A stretch of DNA of 64,000 nt, taken from the NCBI RefSeq assembly GCF_003431325.1, contig NZ_CP010515.1, positions 310,001 to 374,000 on the forward strand. Direction: 5' to 3'. Positions 1-7,700 of this stretch are shown here, in pieces. This DNA is from Acidilobus sp. 7A. GTDB lineage: Archaea > Thermoproteota > Thermoprotei_A > Sulfolobales > Acidilobaceae. The translations under genes and the position numbers were made by a program. The notes beneath the pieces are model-generated. The model was not told the origin of the DNA, ran no database searches, and was given only the letters and a program-made list of their open reading frames with translations. The number at the start of each line of letters is the position of its first letter. Positions within the stretch are counted from its first letter, which is position 1.

Positions 1-687
1 AAGAAGTCTTGAAAGCGTGAACCTAGCATTCCCAAGCATCCAGTGATCGTTGTTAAAAAAGACGTAGGCCCTGCTCGGCCTGAGCGCTACTATCTCGTTC
101 ACGTCGCTGAGGAGCTCCTCCTCGCTGTACTCATAGGCGTACCACGAGGCCCTTCCGTGCATCCTGAGGTAGACGACGCCGTTGGTGCTCCTTATAAATA
201 CCCCCATGGGCGAGTCAACAGACACGAAGGTCACGCCAAGCCTTCTCAGGGCCTCAACGGCATCGTCCGAGAACCATGAGGGGTGCCTGAACTCCAGCGC
301 CGCCCTCTGTCCAAGGCCTGACCTCATCACAAATGTCTCAACCCTGGACAGGTTCTCCTCAGTGTAGGCGAAGTTGGGCGGCATCTGAAAGAGGTAGAAG
401 TCTATGAGATTGTTCATTGGCTCGAAGAGCCTCCTGAACTTGGCCCACGTGTCCGCTGCCTTATCATTAAGCCTGTGAACATGTGTTATCAGCCTGTTCA
501 CCTTAATTGACCACCTGAGACCTGAGCCCCTCCTGGACCACGAGGTCACCTGCGAGGGGAAGGGGAACCTGTAGAACGAGGCGTTCAGCTCCACGGCGTT
601 TAGCCCGCTGTTCTCAGCGTACCAGCCGAGGCTACCATCCTCGTTCCAGTCGTAGAGCCAGCCTGATGTACCGACGTAGACCTCCAA
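1..687 (-). CDS. DUF72 family protein (3' end cut by window edge)
   Basis: The minus frame is open from position 687 to the left edge, so the C-terminus is missing. The N-terminus reads LEVYVGTSGWLYDWNEDGSL, the opening of DUF72 (YecE-like) TIM-barrel proteins; later ELNASFYRFP and ALEFRHPSWF are typical family segments. About 229 residues are visible, close to the family length of roughly 240-260, so little is lost. The start is TTG (685-687), chosen because GGAGGAGGT lies just upstream at 691-699 and no in-frame ATG fits the conserved N-terminus. This ribosome-binding site belongs to a transposon-end remnant (690-725). The cellular function of DUF72 is unknown. Confidence 0.85.
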   Translation of the reverse strand, partial: MEVYVGTSGWLYDWNEDGSLGWYAENSGLNAVELNASFYRFPFPSQVTSWSRRGSGLRWSIKVNRLITHVHRLNDKAADTWAKFRRLFEPMNNLIDFYLFQMPPNFAYTEENLSRVETFVMRSGLGQRAALEFRHPSWFSDDAVEALRRLGVTFVSVDSPMGVFIRSTNGVVYLRMHGRASWYAYEYSEEELLSDVNEIVALRPSRAYVFFNNDHWMLGNARFTLSRLL

Positions 688-689
688 CC

Positions 690-729
690 GACCTCCTCCC
701 CGCCCTAAAGGGCGGGCTTTCAGCTGTAA
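690..729 (-). mobile_element. Solo IS200/IS605-type end remnant (LE fused to RE)
   Basis: Read on the minus strand, this stretch is TTAC, then about 14 nt like the left end of the element at 14011-15437 (AGCTGAAAGCC here, AACTGAAAGCC there). It continues directly into the element's right-end palindrome and GGGGAGGAGGTC tail (also at 14013-14034). It is therefore a minimal LE+RE unit with no tnpB. It sits between divergent genes, supplies the Shine-Dalgarno of the DUF72 gene, and ends where transcription from a minus TATA-like box at 751-758 would begin. Confidence 0.7.
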
Positions 730-765
730 GGCCCCTAGCTGTAGGGGGCCAGCGAGCTTATAGGA

Positions 766-1455
766 ATGGCGAAACTCCCTAATATTGGTGGACACGCCGC
801 GGAGGGCGAGAAGGGCTCTGACATTGAGGCGAAGCTGACGCAGCTGAGCCCCCTGTCGCTCTACATACTCTTCCACCTTAAGAGGGCCAACGCTGACTAC
901 GCGGGCTCGATATCTAAGGTTATCGAGGTGCCAATAGAGAAGGTTGTTGACGAGCTTGACAGGCTTGAGTCGACAGGCCTGATACAGAGGCGCGTCGGGG
1001 GCTCATCAATAAAGCGCAGTGAGGCTAGATTTAAGCTCTCCGACGAGGTACATAAGCATCACGTCTACTATGAGCTTAGCAGGGAGGGCGAGGCACTGGT
1101 CAGGGAGCTCGTGAGGGACCCCCGGAAGCTCTCAGAGTACTTTGACAGACTTGCAGGCCACAGGAACGCCCTCAAGCTGCTCCTCTTCCTCTTTGAGGCC
1201 AAGAACGAGCACGCCGGGACCCTGGCCAAGGTGGTTAATGACACGCCCTGCAACACCGTTGACCTCCTCGACAGGCTCGAGTCCCTGGGCCTTGTGGTTA
1301 AGGTCAAGGAGAAGGTCATAAAGGCCTCCCACAGGAGGGCCAAGCCGAAGCCCGAGACCAGGACGCACCACGTCTACTACAGGGTCAGCGAGATGACTAA
1401 GATGCTAATAAGGTACAGCGACCTCAGGAGAGCCTCACAGGGGGCCTACGCTTGA
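766..1455 (+). CDS. Tandem winged-helix protein, DUF2250-like
   Basis: 229 residues with two similar units (about residues 27-110 and 125-220). Each has a helix-rich segment like LSPLSLYILFHL or ALKLLLFLFEA, then a recognition-type helix (VVDELDRLESTGLIQRR; TVDLLDRLESLGLVVKV) and a HHVYY-containing strand. This is the architecture of archaeal DUF2250 winged-helix proteins, so a DNA-binding regulator is inferred; the target is unknown. The ATG is the only sensible start. The G+C-rich inverted repeat at 730-749 (GGCCCC...GGGGGCC) lies just upstream. The 3' end overlaps ribC by 21 nt in convergent orientation. Confidence 0.75.
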   Translation: MAKLPNIGGHAAEGEKGSDIEAKLTQLSPLSLYILFHLKRANADYAGSISKVIEVPIEKVVDELDRLESTGLIQRRVGGSSIKRSEARFKLSDEVHKHHVYYELSREGEALVRELVRDPRKLSEYFDRLAGHRNALKLLLFLFEAKNEHAGTLAKVVNDTPCNTVDLLDRLESLGLVVKVKEKVIKASHRRAKPKPETRTHHVYYRVSEMTKMLIRYSDLRRASQGAYA

Positions 1456-1905
1456 TCTTCCCTGCCTGACGCCCTGGCCTGCCAGGGGCCTGAGGGCCTC
1501 CAGGCCGCCCGTGAGGAGCTTGACTAGGTTCTCAGCGTGCGCCCTGGCCCTGTTTACGGCTATCTCCCTGAGTTCCCTTGGGTCCTCAGTCTCGTCCTCG
1601 TGGACTGTGACGTCGACAACTACCTTGCCCGTAAGCACGGAGAGCATGACGAGGCCTACGCTCATAGCTATGTAGCTGTACTTGTCCACCTGGGTGGCGC
1701 CGACCCAGCCAAGCGTTATCACGCCGTCGCAACCCATGTCTATAAGCCTGCGGGCGGCGCCGGGGAGGTCCTTTATGCCGGGCACTGTGTACCTGACTAC
1801 CCTGTAGTCAGGTAGCTCCTCCCTCAGCACCTCCTCGGCGACGGAGCCCATGTCGACCCTTGAGAAGGTCGTGTCAATCACTCCAACACATCTCGACTCC
1901 GTCAC
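1435..1905 (-). CDS. ribC: Riboflavin synthase, archaeal type
   Basis: 156 residues, the expected length. It belongs to the archaeal riboflavin synthase family related to lumazine synthase rather than to bacterial RibE: CVGVIDTTFSRVDMG at the N-terminus, VPGIKDLPGAARRLID and CDGVITLGWVG in the middle, and VTVHEDE near residue 100. It catalyses dismutation of two 6,7-dimethyl-8-ribityllumazine molecules to riboflavin in the cytosol. It overlaps ribB by 32 nt on the same strand, so translation is probably coupled in a ribB-ribC transcript. Confidence 0.92.
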   Translation of the reverse strand: MTESRCVGVIDTTFSRVDMGSVAEEVLREELPDYRVVRYTVPGIKDLPGAARRLIDMGCDGVITLGWVGATQVDKYSYIAMSVGLVMLSVLTGKVVVDVTVHEDETEDPRELREIAVNRARAHAENLVKLLTGGLEALRPLAGQGVRQGRSSVGPL

Positions 1906-2560
1906 AGGCGTCTATCACCTCCCTGCCGCTCACCAAGGCCAGGCCCTCCCTCTCGGCTATAGCCTTAGCCTTCTCAAGGCTCAGCGAGGGGCCGCGGTCA
2001 AGCATCTCTGCAAAAACCGTGGTAGGCTCAAGCCCGGCGAGCGCCGTGAGCGCTATGCTTAGCTCCGTGTGCCCCCTTCTGGCCTTGAGGCCCCTTGAAG
2101 CGAGCAGGGGCACGTGGCCCGGCGCCTGGAACTCATTTAGGAACTTCCTCCTTGCCCCCTCCCTATCGCCCTTCAGGAAGGCCTTAACCACCTCATAGAG
2201 CTCCCTGACCGTTGTCGACCTGTCTATGTCGCTTATGCCTGTCCTGACGGACGTGTGGTTGACCCATATCGTGAACGCCGGCCTGTCGCCGTAGAAGAGT
2301 CTCCTCTCAGTCAGGGGCCTGAGGGCCGGGACCGACGCTATCAGCTCGTCGCCCCAGGGGACGCCTAGGTAGCTCACTATGGACCAGCGTGTCGCGAAGC
2401 ATATCAGGCCCCCGGCCCTTGCCCTCAGCGCATATATGGCCTCTGGCGTAACGGCAGACGCGTGAAATACCATGTCAACCTCCGACTCCCTTGACTCTGA
2501 GTCGTAAAGTAGGACAGGCATGCCGCTCTTGAGTGCGCTTATAGCTTCATCCACGCCCAC
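1874..2560 (-). CDS. ribB: 3,4-dihydroxy-2-butanone 4-phosphate synthase
   Basis: 228 residues, single-domain RibB without a GTP cyclohydrolase II fusion, as usual in archaea. Visible signatures are the acidic loop YDSESRESEVD (residues 19-29), CFATRW, the RTGISDIDRSTT substrate motif, APGHVPLL, and GHTELSIAL with the catalytic His/Glu region. It makes the four-carbon precursor of the lumazine ring from ribulose 5-phosphate. It overlaps the upstream membrane-protein gene by 14 nt and ribC by 32 nt, giving a tight riboflavin operon. Confidence 0.93.
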   Translation of the reverse strand: MGVDEAISALKSGMPVLLYDSESRESEVDMVFHASAVTPEAIYALRARAGGLICFATRWSIVSYLGVPWGDELIASVPALRPLTERRLFYGDRPAFTIWVNHTSVRTGISDIDRSTTVRELYEVVKAFLKGDREGARRKFLNEFQAPGHVPLLASRGLKARRGHTELSIALTALAGLEPTTVFAEMLDRGPSLSLEKAKAIAEREGLALVSGREVIDACDGVEMCWSD

Positions 2561-3254
2561 GCTCGGCCACCAGCGAGAGAGCTAGGGCCAGGAGGGAGAT
2601 TATTAATAGAGCGTACGGCGTCTCCAGCCTCGCCCTTTGGGAAGTCAAGCCGCTGCTAATTGACATGGGTGGGGGCAAGCCGCTCGCTGTGCCCTCAGCA
2701 GCGCCAGGGGCGCCGCCCATTATAATGTCAAGGTACCAGCCGCTTCCGCTCACTGTGATTGAGAGCCACGAAGTGTTAGTAAAGTACGTCAACAGCTGAT
2801 ACTCGGGCGTGCTGCCGTAAAATGCCAGCTCCTCGCCGCAGCTGGCGTTGCTTTCATGAAACACAGAGCTAAGCCCAGGAACCTCCGTCAGGTTAACGTA
2901 GGTGGGCCCCTGCCACATGCCCCTGGGGGAAGCGCCGGAGCCGTTAACGCATAGCACAACGTTAGCCGTCCAGGCCCTCAGGAGGGCCGAGTATTCAGGG
3001 GTCGCGTTGATAAGCTCAAACGAGGTGTTTGATATAATTATAAGGACGTTCCCGTGGCTCAGGGGGTAAATAGATGCCCTAGAGGGGCCTCCAGTTATGT
3101 TAACCAGGGTCACGCTGACCCCGTTGACCGCCAGGCGCCCAACGCCAGGGCCCGGGAGGGCCAGCGTCCCGTTGGTCAGCCCCGCGGAGAGGTTGCCTAT
3201 GAACAGGGCAATCGCCGCTGCGGAGAGGAGCAACAGCGACGCCAACGGCCTCAA
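2547..3254 (-). CDS. Secreted or membrane-anchored protein, unknown
   Basis: 235 residues, not recognised. The N-terminus has a hydrophobic signal segment (LASLLLLSAAAIALFIG, residues 4-20). A Ser/Thr/Asn-rich extracellular region with several NxS/T sequons (NLS, NGT, NIT, NTS, NLT, NAS) follows. A C-terminal transmembrane helix (YALLIISLLALALSLV) and a short basic tail complete it. The predicted topology is an outward-facing domain held by one C-terminal anchor. It overlaps the SpoIIM-like gene upstream by 4 nt and ribB downstream by 14 nt, so it is probably cotranscribed. A link to the riboflavin pathway is not evident. Confidence 0.75.
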   Translation of the reverse strand: MRPLASLLLLSAAAIALFIGNLSAGLTNGTLALPGPGVGRLAVNGVSVTLVNITGGPSRASIYPLSHGNVLIIISNTSFELINATPEYSALLRAWTANVVLCVNGSGASPRGMWQGPTYVNLTEVPGLSSVFHESNASCGEELAFYGSTPEYQLLTYFTNTSWLSITVSGSGWYLDIIMGGAPGAAEGTASGLPPPMSISSGLTSQRARLETPYALLIISLLALALSLVAERGRG

Positions 3255-3922
3255 GTCAGGGCACCGCTAGTGCCATTGACTATCATGTGCAGGGCAGTTC
3301 TGTTAGTCAGCGCCTGCACCAGTGACCCCACTACAAGGGTCACGCTGGACTCCATAATGGCAGCCACCACCAAAAGCAGCACCGAGAGCACCAGCAGGGA
3401 GAACGCCAAGGCATAGGTTCTCCCTATGCCACGCTTAAAGAACAGTACCATGGAGGACGCGACGAGGCTGAAAGCGGGTATCTCTATGACGCCGTGTGGA
3501 GCGAGGAAGTAGAATATTGCCAGGGCGTTGCCGTGCAATGGAAGGGTGTAGACGCTCACAAAGCCCACGAGCCCTCCGTTAAGCACTATTACGAAGATTG
3601 GGAAGACTATTGTGATCAGCAGTGCGTAGTCTATAATGTCCGTGAGGGAGTTCTTCGCGAATATAATGCCTGGGAGCGCCGCATAGAAATATGGACCACT
3701 GGTGTTAGCAAAGCTTGCAATGCTCCTTATGGACTGCGTCTCGTTAAGCAGGTACTGACCGGGGTAGCCGCTCACTATCTTATTGTAAAACGTCGCCACG
3801 AGCATTGCAACGACGCCGAAAAGAACTATGAACGCGTACCAGGCCCGCCTGTACAGGCTGTCCTGTGCTATCTCGTCAACAGCGTCATCAAGAAACCCCA
3901 TCTCTATCACCTCCATCATCAA
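3251..3922 (-). CDS. SpoIIM-like (DUF95) integral membrane protein
   Basis: 223 residues with about five hydrophobic segments (near residues 30-50, 95-120, 125-145, 150-165, 175-200). The segment LAPHGVIEIPAF matches the family hallmark (PHG.xE.PA) of stage II sporulation protein M/DUF95 membrane proteins, which are widespread in archaea that do not sporulate; the role is unknown. Several Met codons cluster at the start (MMMEVIEMGF), so the true start may be a few residues later. It overlaps the upstream small ORF by 35 nt. Confidence 0.8.
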   Translation of the reverse strand: MMMEVIEMGFLDDAVDEIAQDSLYRRAWYAFIVLFGVVAMLVATFYNKIVSGYPGQYLLNETQSIRSIASFANTSGPYFYAALPGIIFAKNSLTDIIDYALLITIVFPIFVIVLNGGLVGFVSVYTLPLHGNALAIFYFLAPHGVIEIPAFSLVASSMVLFFKRGIGRTYALAFSLLVLSVLLLVVAAIMESSVTLVVGSLVQALTNRTALHMIVNGTSGALT

Positions 3923-4073
3923 CTAGAACCACGCAGTCCCTATCTATATGAGGCGCTATAGCGAGAAGCGTGTTTGACGTGGTCTTAACATACTTCCACT
4001 CCCTGCAGAGCCTCACGCAGTCCTCGGGGTCAGCGCACTGCATGAACTTTACTTTAAAGCCTACCTCTTCCAA
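3888..4073 (-). CDS. Small ORF of unknown function (start uncertain)
   Basis: From the only canonical in-frame start (TTG 4071-4073) the product is 61 residues, containing CADPEDCVRLCREWKYVKTT and LLAIAPHIDRDCVVLVDDGG. The frame stays open upstream to a TGA at 4206-4208, about 44 more codons including LSVPKNIAALGRHAETVHL, with no ATG, GTG or TTG. Either the gene starts at TTG 4073, a non-canonical start is used, or the upstream openness is chance. It shares 35 nt with the SpoIIM-like gene and could be its upstream operon partner. I do not recognise the protein. Confidence 0.45.
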   Translation of the reverse strand: MEEVGFKVKFMQCADPEDCVRLCREWKYVKTTSNTLLAIAPHIDRDCVVLVDDGGDRDGVS

Positions 4074-4207
4074 CCGCGCCCTCTTACTCTTTCCAGCTCC
4101 AGCAGTTAAATGAACTGTTTCAGCGTGCCGGCCTAGCGCGGCGATGTTCTTGGGTACTGACAGGACGTGAGACCTTAGGTTGCGCCCAGCCGCTGCAAGG
4201 TAAAATC

Positions 4208-4217
4208 AATATAAGTG
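4208..4217 (+). promoter_or_regulatory. TATA box for the 18-codon ORF and DUF2192 gene
   Basis: AATATAAGTG lies in a G+C-rich surrounding, 24-29 nt upstream of ATG 4237. A transcript starting at the usual archaeal distance would begin at that ATG and be leaderless. The motif is close to symmetric and may also serve the minus-strand small ORF. Confidence 0.6.
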
Positions 4218-4236
4218 TCGCCTCAGCCCCTGTGAT

Positions 4237-4293
4237 ATGGAGAACCCCGTGGTGAAGCGCCACGAAAGGAAGGACAAGCGCAGCAAGGTCTGA
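4237..4293 (+). CDS. 18-residue basic micro-ORF (possible leader peptide)
   Basis: ATG followed by 17 sense codons and TGA: MENPVVKRHERKDKRSKV, strongly basic (nine Lys/Arg plus His). It starts about one TATA-to-start distance from the TATA box at 4208-4217, so it would be the first codon of a leaderless mRNA. It ends 7 nt before ATG 4301 of the DUF2192 gene, whose Shine-Dalgarno-like TGAGG overlaps the micro-ORF stop codon. That layout favours translational coupling. It could be a ribosomal-like basic micro-peptide, a leader, or non-coding 5' UTR; only the geometry supports coding. Confidence 0.4.
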   Translation: MENPVVKRHERKDKRSKV

Positions 4294-4300
4294 GGCCTTG

Positions 4301-5002
4301 ATGAACACCTGGAATGAGATAACTAGCGCGTGGGACTCCGGCGAGCAGGTGAGCAGGGAAAGGGCCATAGAGCTGCTCAAGGCTGAGTACTCGAAGCTAA
4401 AGGTGAGCCCCATAAAGGGCTCAGCCGAGCCTAAGGACCTTTATGACAAGGAGCTCACCAGCCTCTACGTGATAGGCAAGTATGGTATGGGGCTTGACTC
4501 GCAGTACCCTGAGCAGTTCGACTCCCTATTCAACCTGGAAGTGAAGCTTGAGCAAGCAGCGTCACTGCTAACATCAGGCGACCCCTCGGCAAGAGTGAAG
4601 GTGACGGCCCTCCTTGGAGGCCTTGATGGAAACCTGGTCGCCAGGATGCTGAGGATAGGCCTTACAAAGGTCTACTTAGGCTACGCCGACGACTCATACA
4701 TGAAGGAGCTAAGCGACGCCATAACTGGGGCCTTCCCAGAGATGGCTGATGACGTCAACAGGTTCCTCAAGTTCTACTCCGCGTTCAAGGTAGCCATGGC
4801 TATAGAGCAGGGCTCCGTGAGGGACCGGATGACCAAGGAGGCCATGAAGGAGGCCGTCGCCATCCAGCTCGGGAGGGGAAAGGCCACGCTGCCAAGCGAC
4901 CTCTACATAGTTAAAATAGCGAGGGACGTCTTCAAGGTGCCGGGGAAGGTCCTCTGGCAGGTCTTTGGGAGTATAGCGGAAAAGGTCAGGGAGGGTAGGT
5001 AG
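4301..5002 (+). CDS. DUF2192 family protein
   Basis: 233 residues, mostly helical and acidic-basic mixed, without membrane segments. The segments IGKYGMGLDSQYPEQFDSLFNLE and VARMLRIGLTKVYLGYADDSY resemble the crenarchaeal DUF2192 family, whose function is unknown. I take ATG 4301 rather than the adjoining TTG 4298, because TGAGG at 4291-4295 sits 5 nt upstream. It is preceded by the 18-codon ORF and converges on the acyl-CoA dehydrogenase gene with a 1-nt gap. Confidence 0.8.
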   Translation: MNTWNEITSAWDSGEQVSRERAIELLKAEYSKLKVSPIKGSAEPKDLYDKELTSLYVIGKYGMGLDSQYPEQFDSLFNLEVKLEQAASLLTSGDPSARVKVTALLGGLDGNLVARMLRIGLTKVYLGYADDSYMKELSDAITGAFPEMADDVNRFLKFYSAFKVAMAIEQGSVRDRMTKEAMKEAVAIQLGRGKATLPSDLYIVKIARDVFKVPGKVLWQVFGSIAEKVREGR

Positions 5003-5003
5003 G

Positions 5004-6203
5004 TTAAATCCTCAACCCGAAGGCCTGTCTGATCATCTCCCTGACTATGGTCAGCCTCTGTATTTCGTTCGTCCCCTCGTATATAGTTGTTATTATGGCG
5101 TCGCGCAGGTACCGCTCGACGCCAGTCTCAAAGTCGACGCCGTAGCCTCCGTGTATCTGAACAGCCTGCCTCGCTATCCACTCAGCGGACTCCGTGGCGA
5201 AAGTCTTAGCTATGCTGGCGGCTATAGCGTACTCCGACCTGCCCTCGTCAGCTAGGCTCGCAGCCCAGTATGTGAGAAGCCTTGACGCCTCAAGCCTTAT
5301 GTACATGTCGGCCAGCTTCTCAACTATCATTTCAAAGTTTATCATGTTCTGGCCAAAGAGCTCCCTCTGAAGGGCGTAATTGACCGCTTTCTCAAAGGTA
5401 GCCTGGGCTATCCCTACAGCCTGAGCCGCTATGCCTATCCTTGTATGATCATAGGTAGTCACCACGACCTTGAAGCCCTCGTTCTCCTTTCCAACAACGT
5501 TCTCGGCGGGTACCTTGACGTTGTCAAGTACAACCTCATATGGCTGCTCCCCCCTCATGCCTATCACTCTGAACTGCTGCCCTATCTTGACGCCCGGCCA
5601 GTCCCTCTCGACCACAAACGTAGTTATGCCCCACCACCTCTTGCCCTCCTGTGGCGGGTTTGTCCTTGCTGAGACCAGGAGGTAGTCGGCCTCGCCAGCG
5701 GCGCTTATGAAGACCTTCCTCCCAGTGATTATGTAATGGTCATTCTCTTTGACCGCCCTTGACTGGATGCCGGCCACGTCACTGCCGCCGCTTGGCTCCG
5801 TGTTCGCATGAGCTCCTCTTTTTTCGCCCCTAGCTATGGGCGTCACGTACCTCTTCTTCAGGTCCTCGGCGCCGAACTCAAGGACAGGAACTGCAAACAA
5901 GTGATTGACCCCTATTGCAACTGCCAGGCTTGGCACGGCCCTGGCTATCTCTTCCATGGCTATAGCTGTTATGAGCTGCCCCCCTCCCTGGCCGCCGTAC
6001 TCCTCGGGTATGCCAATGCCCGTTATGCCCTGCTCGGCGAGACCCTTGAGTATCTCAGGCGGTATTCTGTTGCTCTCCTCTATCTCCCTCCACCTCGGCA
6101 TGATATCCTTCTCAACAAACTCGCGCACGGACTTCCTGAAGAGCTCGTGTTCCTGGGTCAGGTTTACCTTAAAGTCCTCAATACTCTTGAATGGGAACAC
6201 CAT
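5004..6203 (-). CDS. Acyl-CoA dehydrogenase
   Basis: 399 residues, full length for the FAD-dependent family. The order is the N-terminal helical domain (LTQEHELFRKSVREFVEKDI), the middle beta domain with TEPSGGSDVAGIQ and FISAAGEADY, and the C-terminal helical domain with RELFGQNM, QIHGGYGVDFETGVERYLRD and YEGTNEIQ. The Glu of YEGT is the expected catalytic base. It oxidises acyl-CoA to enoyl-CoA; an enoyl-CoA hydratase lies at 29 kb. An A/T-rich TATA-like stretch at 6232-6244 gives a nearly leaderless start. Confidence 0.95.
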   Translation of the reverse strand: MVFPFKSIEDFKVNLTQEHELFRKSVREFVEKDIMPRWREIEESNRIPPEILKGLAEQGITGIGIPEEYGGQGGGQLITAIAMEEIARAVPSLAVAIGVNHLFAVPVLEFGAEDLKKRYVTPIARGEKRGAHANTEPSGGSDVAGIQSRAVKENDHYIITGRKVFISAAGEADYLLVSARTNPPQEGKRWWGITTFVVERDWPGVKIGQQFRVIGMRGEQPYEVVLDNVKVPAENVVGKENEGFKVVVTTYDHTRIGIAAQAVGIAQATFEKAVNYALQRELFGQNMINFEMIVEKLADMYIRLEASRLLTYWAASLADEGRSEYAIAASIAKTFATESAEWIARQAVQIHGGYGVDFETGVERYLRDAIITTIYEGTNEIQRLTIVREMIRQAFGLRI

Positions 6204-6291
6204 CCAGGTCCCACTCTAGAGGGCTAAGGGGAAAATTTATATTAGAAAGCTTGGCGCGCTCATTGTCCGCCCTACATGGTGCCTTTAAACG

Positions 6292-6317
6292 AGCCCTGGC
6301 TACGGCAGACCAGGGCT
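6292..6317. repeat. Inverted repeat between acyl-CoA dehydrogenase and DMT genes
   Basis: AGCCCTGG and its exact complement CCAGGGCT are separated by 10 nt. The repeat lies 3' of the transporter gene and upstream of the acyl-CoA dehydrogenase promoter. It could be an mRNA 3'-end hairpin or a regulator site; no T-run follows. Confidence 0.4.
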
Positions 6318-6338
6318 GAGCTTTACTTAATGACAGTT

Positions 6339-7172
6339 TCAACCTAACTGAACTACCAGCGCCCCAGCTATCACGGCAGCCGAGGCTATAGCCTCAAGCG
6401 GCGTTGGGACCTCCCTAAACATCACGGCAGTGGAAAGAATAGCAACTATAGGCGTCAGCATGGATATAGAGCCCGCCCTGACGCCCCCAAGCGCCTTAAC
6501 GCCGTAGAACCACGAGAACCAGCCGACGGCCTGTATAACCACTACAATGTAAGCTATCAGTGCCGCCGAGAGGGGCGTGAGCTTCAAGTACATCCCCAGG
6601 GGCCAAAAGGCGAGCACTAATGGCGTTGAGGAGAGCGACATGAAGGCCGTGGCGGCCACAAGGTCCAAACCTTCAGGGACCACGCGCTTCTCATAGTAAA
6701 GCGTGCCCGCTGACCACAGTACGCCGCCCAGGAGACCTATGAGGATTCCAATGTTAAGCTTAGCAGCGTCGGCAAACACTAAAAGCGCTATGCCAGCCAT
6801 GCCAACCCCCACGCCTGAGTACTGGCGCCCGCTCACCCTCCTGCCCATGACGAAGGGCGTGGCCAGGGCTGTGAACAGGGGTTGCGTGTATATCATCACT
6901 GCGGCGAGCGACGGGTTGGACGACAGAGCTATTGCGAGGTTCAGCAGGACCAGGAAGGCACCTATGTTTATGAGGCCTGCTATGAAGACCTTAAGGTTAG
7001 CCGCGAGCCTCCTAGCTATGGCTGCCAGCACTGCGCCTCCTATTAAGGTCCTGAGGGCGGCCAGGGCCACAGGGGACACGTACCTCTCGGCTACACCTAT
7101 TATAGGATAGGCCGTTCCCCACACCAAGATCGCGAGGGCCAGCGAGACGTAGCCAAGCCTACGGGACGTCAC
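6339..7172 (-). CDS. EamA/DMT-superfamily transporter
   Basis: 277 residues with about ten hydrophobic helices in two homologous halves. WGTAYPIIGVAERYVSPVALAALRTLIGGAVLA at the N-terminus and the second half starting near GILIGLLGGVLWSAGTLYYEKR fit the EamA fold. The substrate cannot be read from sequence; family members export amino acids, nucleobases or other metabolites. The start is GTG 7172. It is transcribed divergently from the DUF2286-like gene, with TATA-like CTTTTAAGC in the shared upstream region near 7205-7213. Confidence 0.88.
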   Translation of the reverse strand: MTSRRLGYVSLALAILVWGTAYPIIGVAERYVSPVALAALRTLIGGAVLAAIARRLAANLKVFIAGLINIGAFLVLLNLAIALSSNPSLAAVMIYTQPLFTALATPFVMGRRVSGRQYSGVGVGMAGIALLVFADAAKLNIGILIGLLGGVLWSAGTLYYEKRVVPEGLDLVAATAFMSLSSTPLVLAFWPLGMYLKLTPLSAALIAYIVVVIQAVGWFSWFYGVKALGGVRAGSISMLTPIVAILSTAVMFREVPTPLEAIASAAVIAGALVVQLG

Positions 7173-7247
7173 GCGCGGTCCTAGCCCAGGGAGCCTCCAG
7201 CTTCGCTTTTAAGCAGCCCTGAGATAAGTCAGGTGGGTTAAGGAGCG

Positions 7248-7700
7248 TTGAAGGTACTCACTATAAGGGCCGAGAGGGGGAAGATCATAAAGAGCGAGGT
7301 GGTCGATGGGGACCTGAAGGATCTCGTCAAGAGGAAAGCCCAGGAGGCCATGAACGAGTGGGACCCTGAGACCAGTGACTTCATAGTACTTAAGGACAAC
7401 AGGGAGCTTGAGCTACCCCTCCCCCTCAAGCCTGAGCTCGTGGACCTTTTCAGGAGCATTGGCAACATCTCAAGGACCAAGGATAAGGCGATAGGCTCCT
7501 TCCCCGTCTACACCATAAGCTTTGAGAACAGAATGCTAAGCGAAGATAAGTACGTCGAATACAAGATCTACCTCCTCGCGCCTTACATAAACGACGACGT
7601 TAAGACCGAGCTGGAGGCTGAAGCCCAGGACATCACCACCGAGAAGGAGGGTCCTGAGGGCATCGAGGAGGAGGGCGAGGAAGAGGAGAAGGAGAGTTGA
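7248..7700 (+). CDS. Conserved crenarchaeal protein, DUF2286-like
   Basis: 150 residues, soluble, with the segment WDPETSDFIVLKDN and LPLPLKPELVDLF in the middle and a very acidic Glu-rich tail (last 20 residues mostly Glu). It resembles crenarchaeal DUF2286 proteins, recalled rather than searched. TTG 7248 is chosen as the start because GGAG lies 6 nt upstream. Its stop TGA overlaps the TTG start of the MarC gene, so the two genes are cotranscribed and probably translationally coupled. Confidence 0.65.
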   Translation: MKVLTIRAERGKIIKSEVVDGDLKDLVKRKAQEAMNEWDPETSDFIVLKDNRELELPLPLKPELVDLFRSIGNISRTKDKAIGSFPVYTISFENRMLSEDKYVEYKIYLLAPYINDDVKTELEAEAQDITTEKEGPEGIEEEGEEEEKES

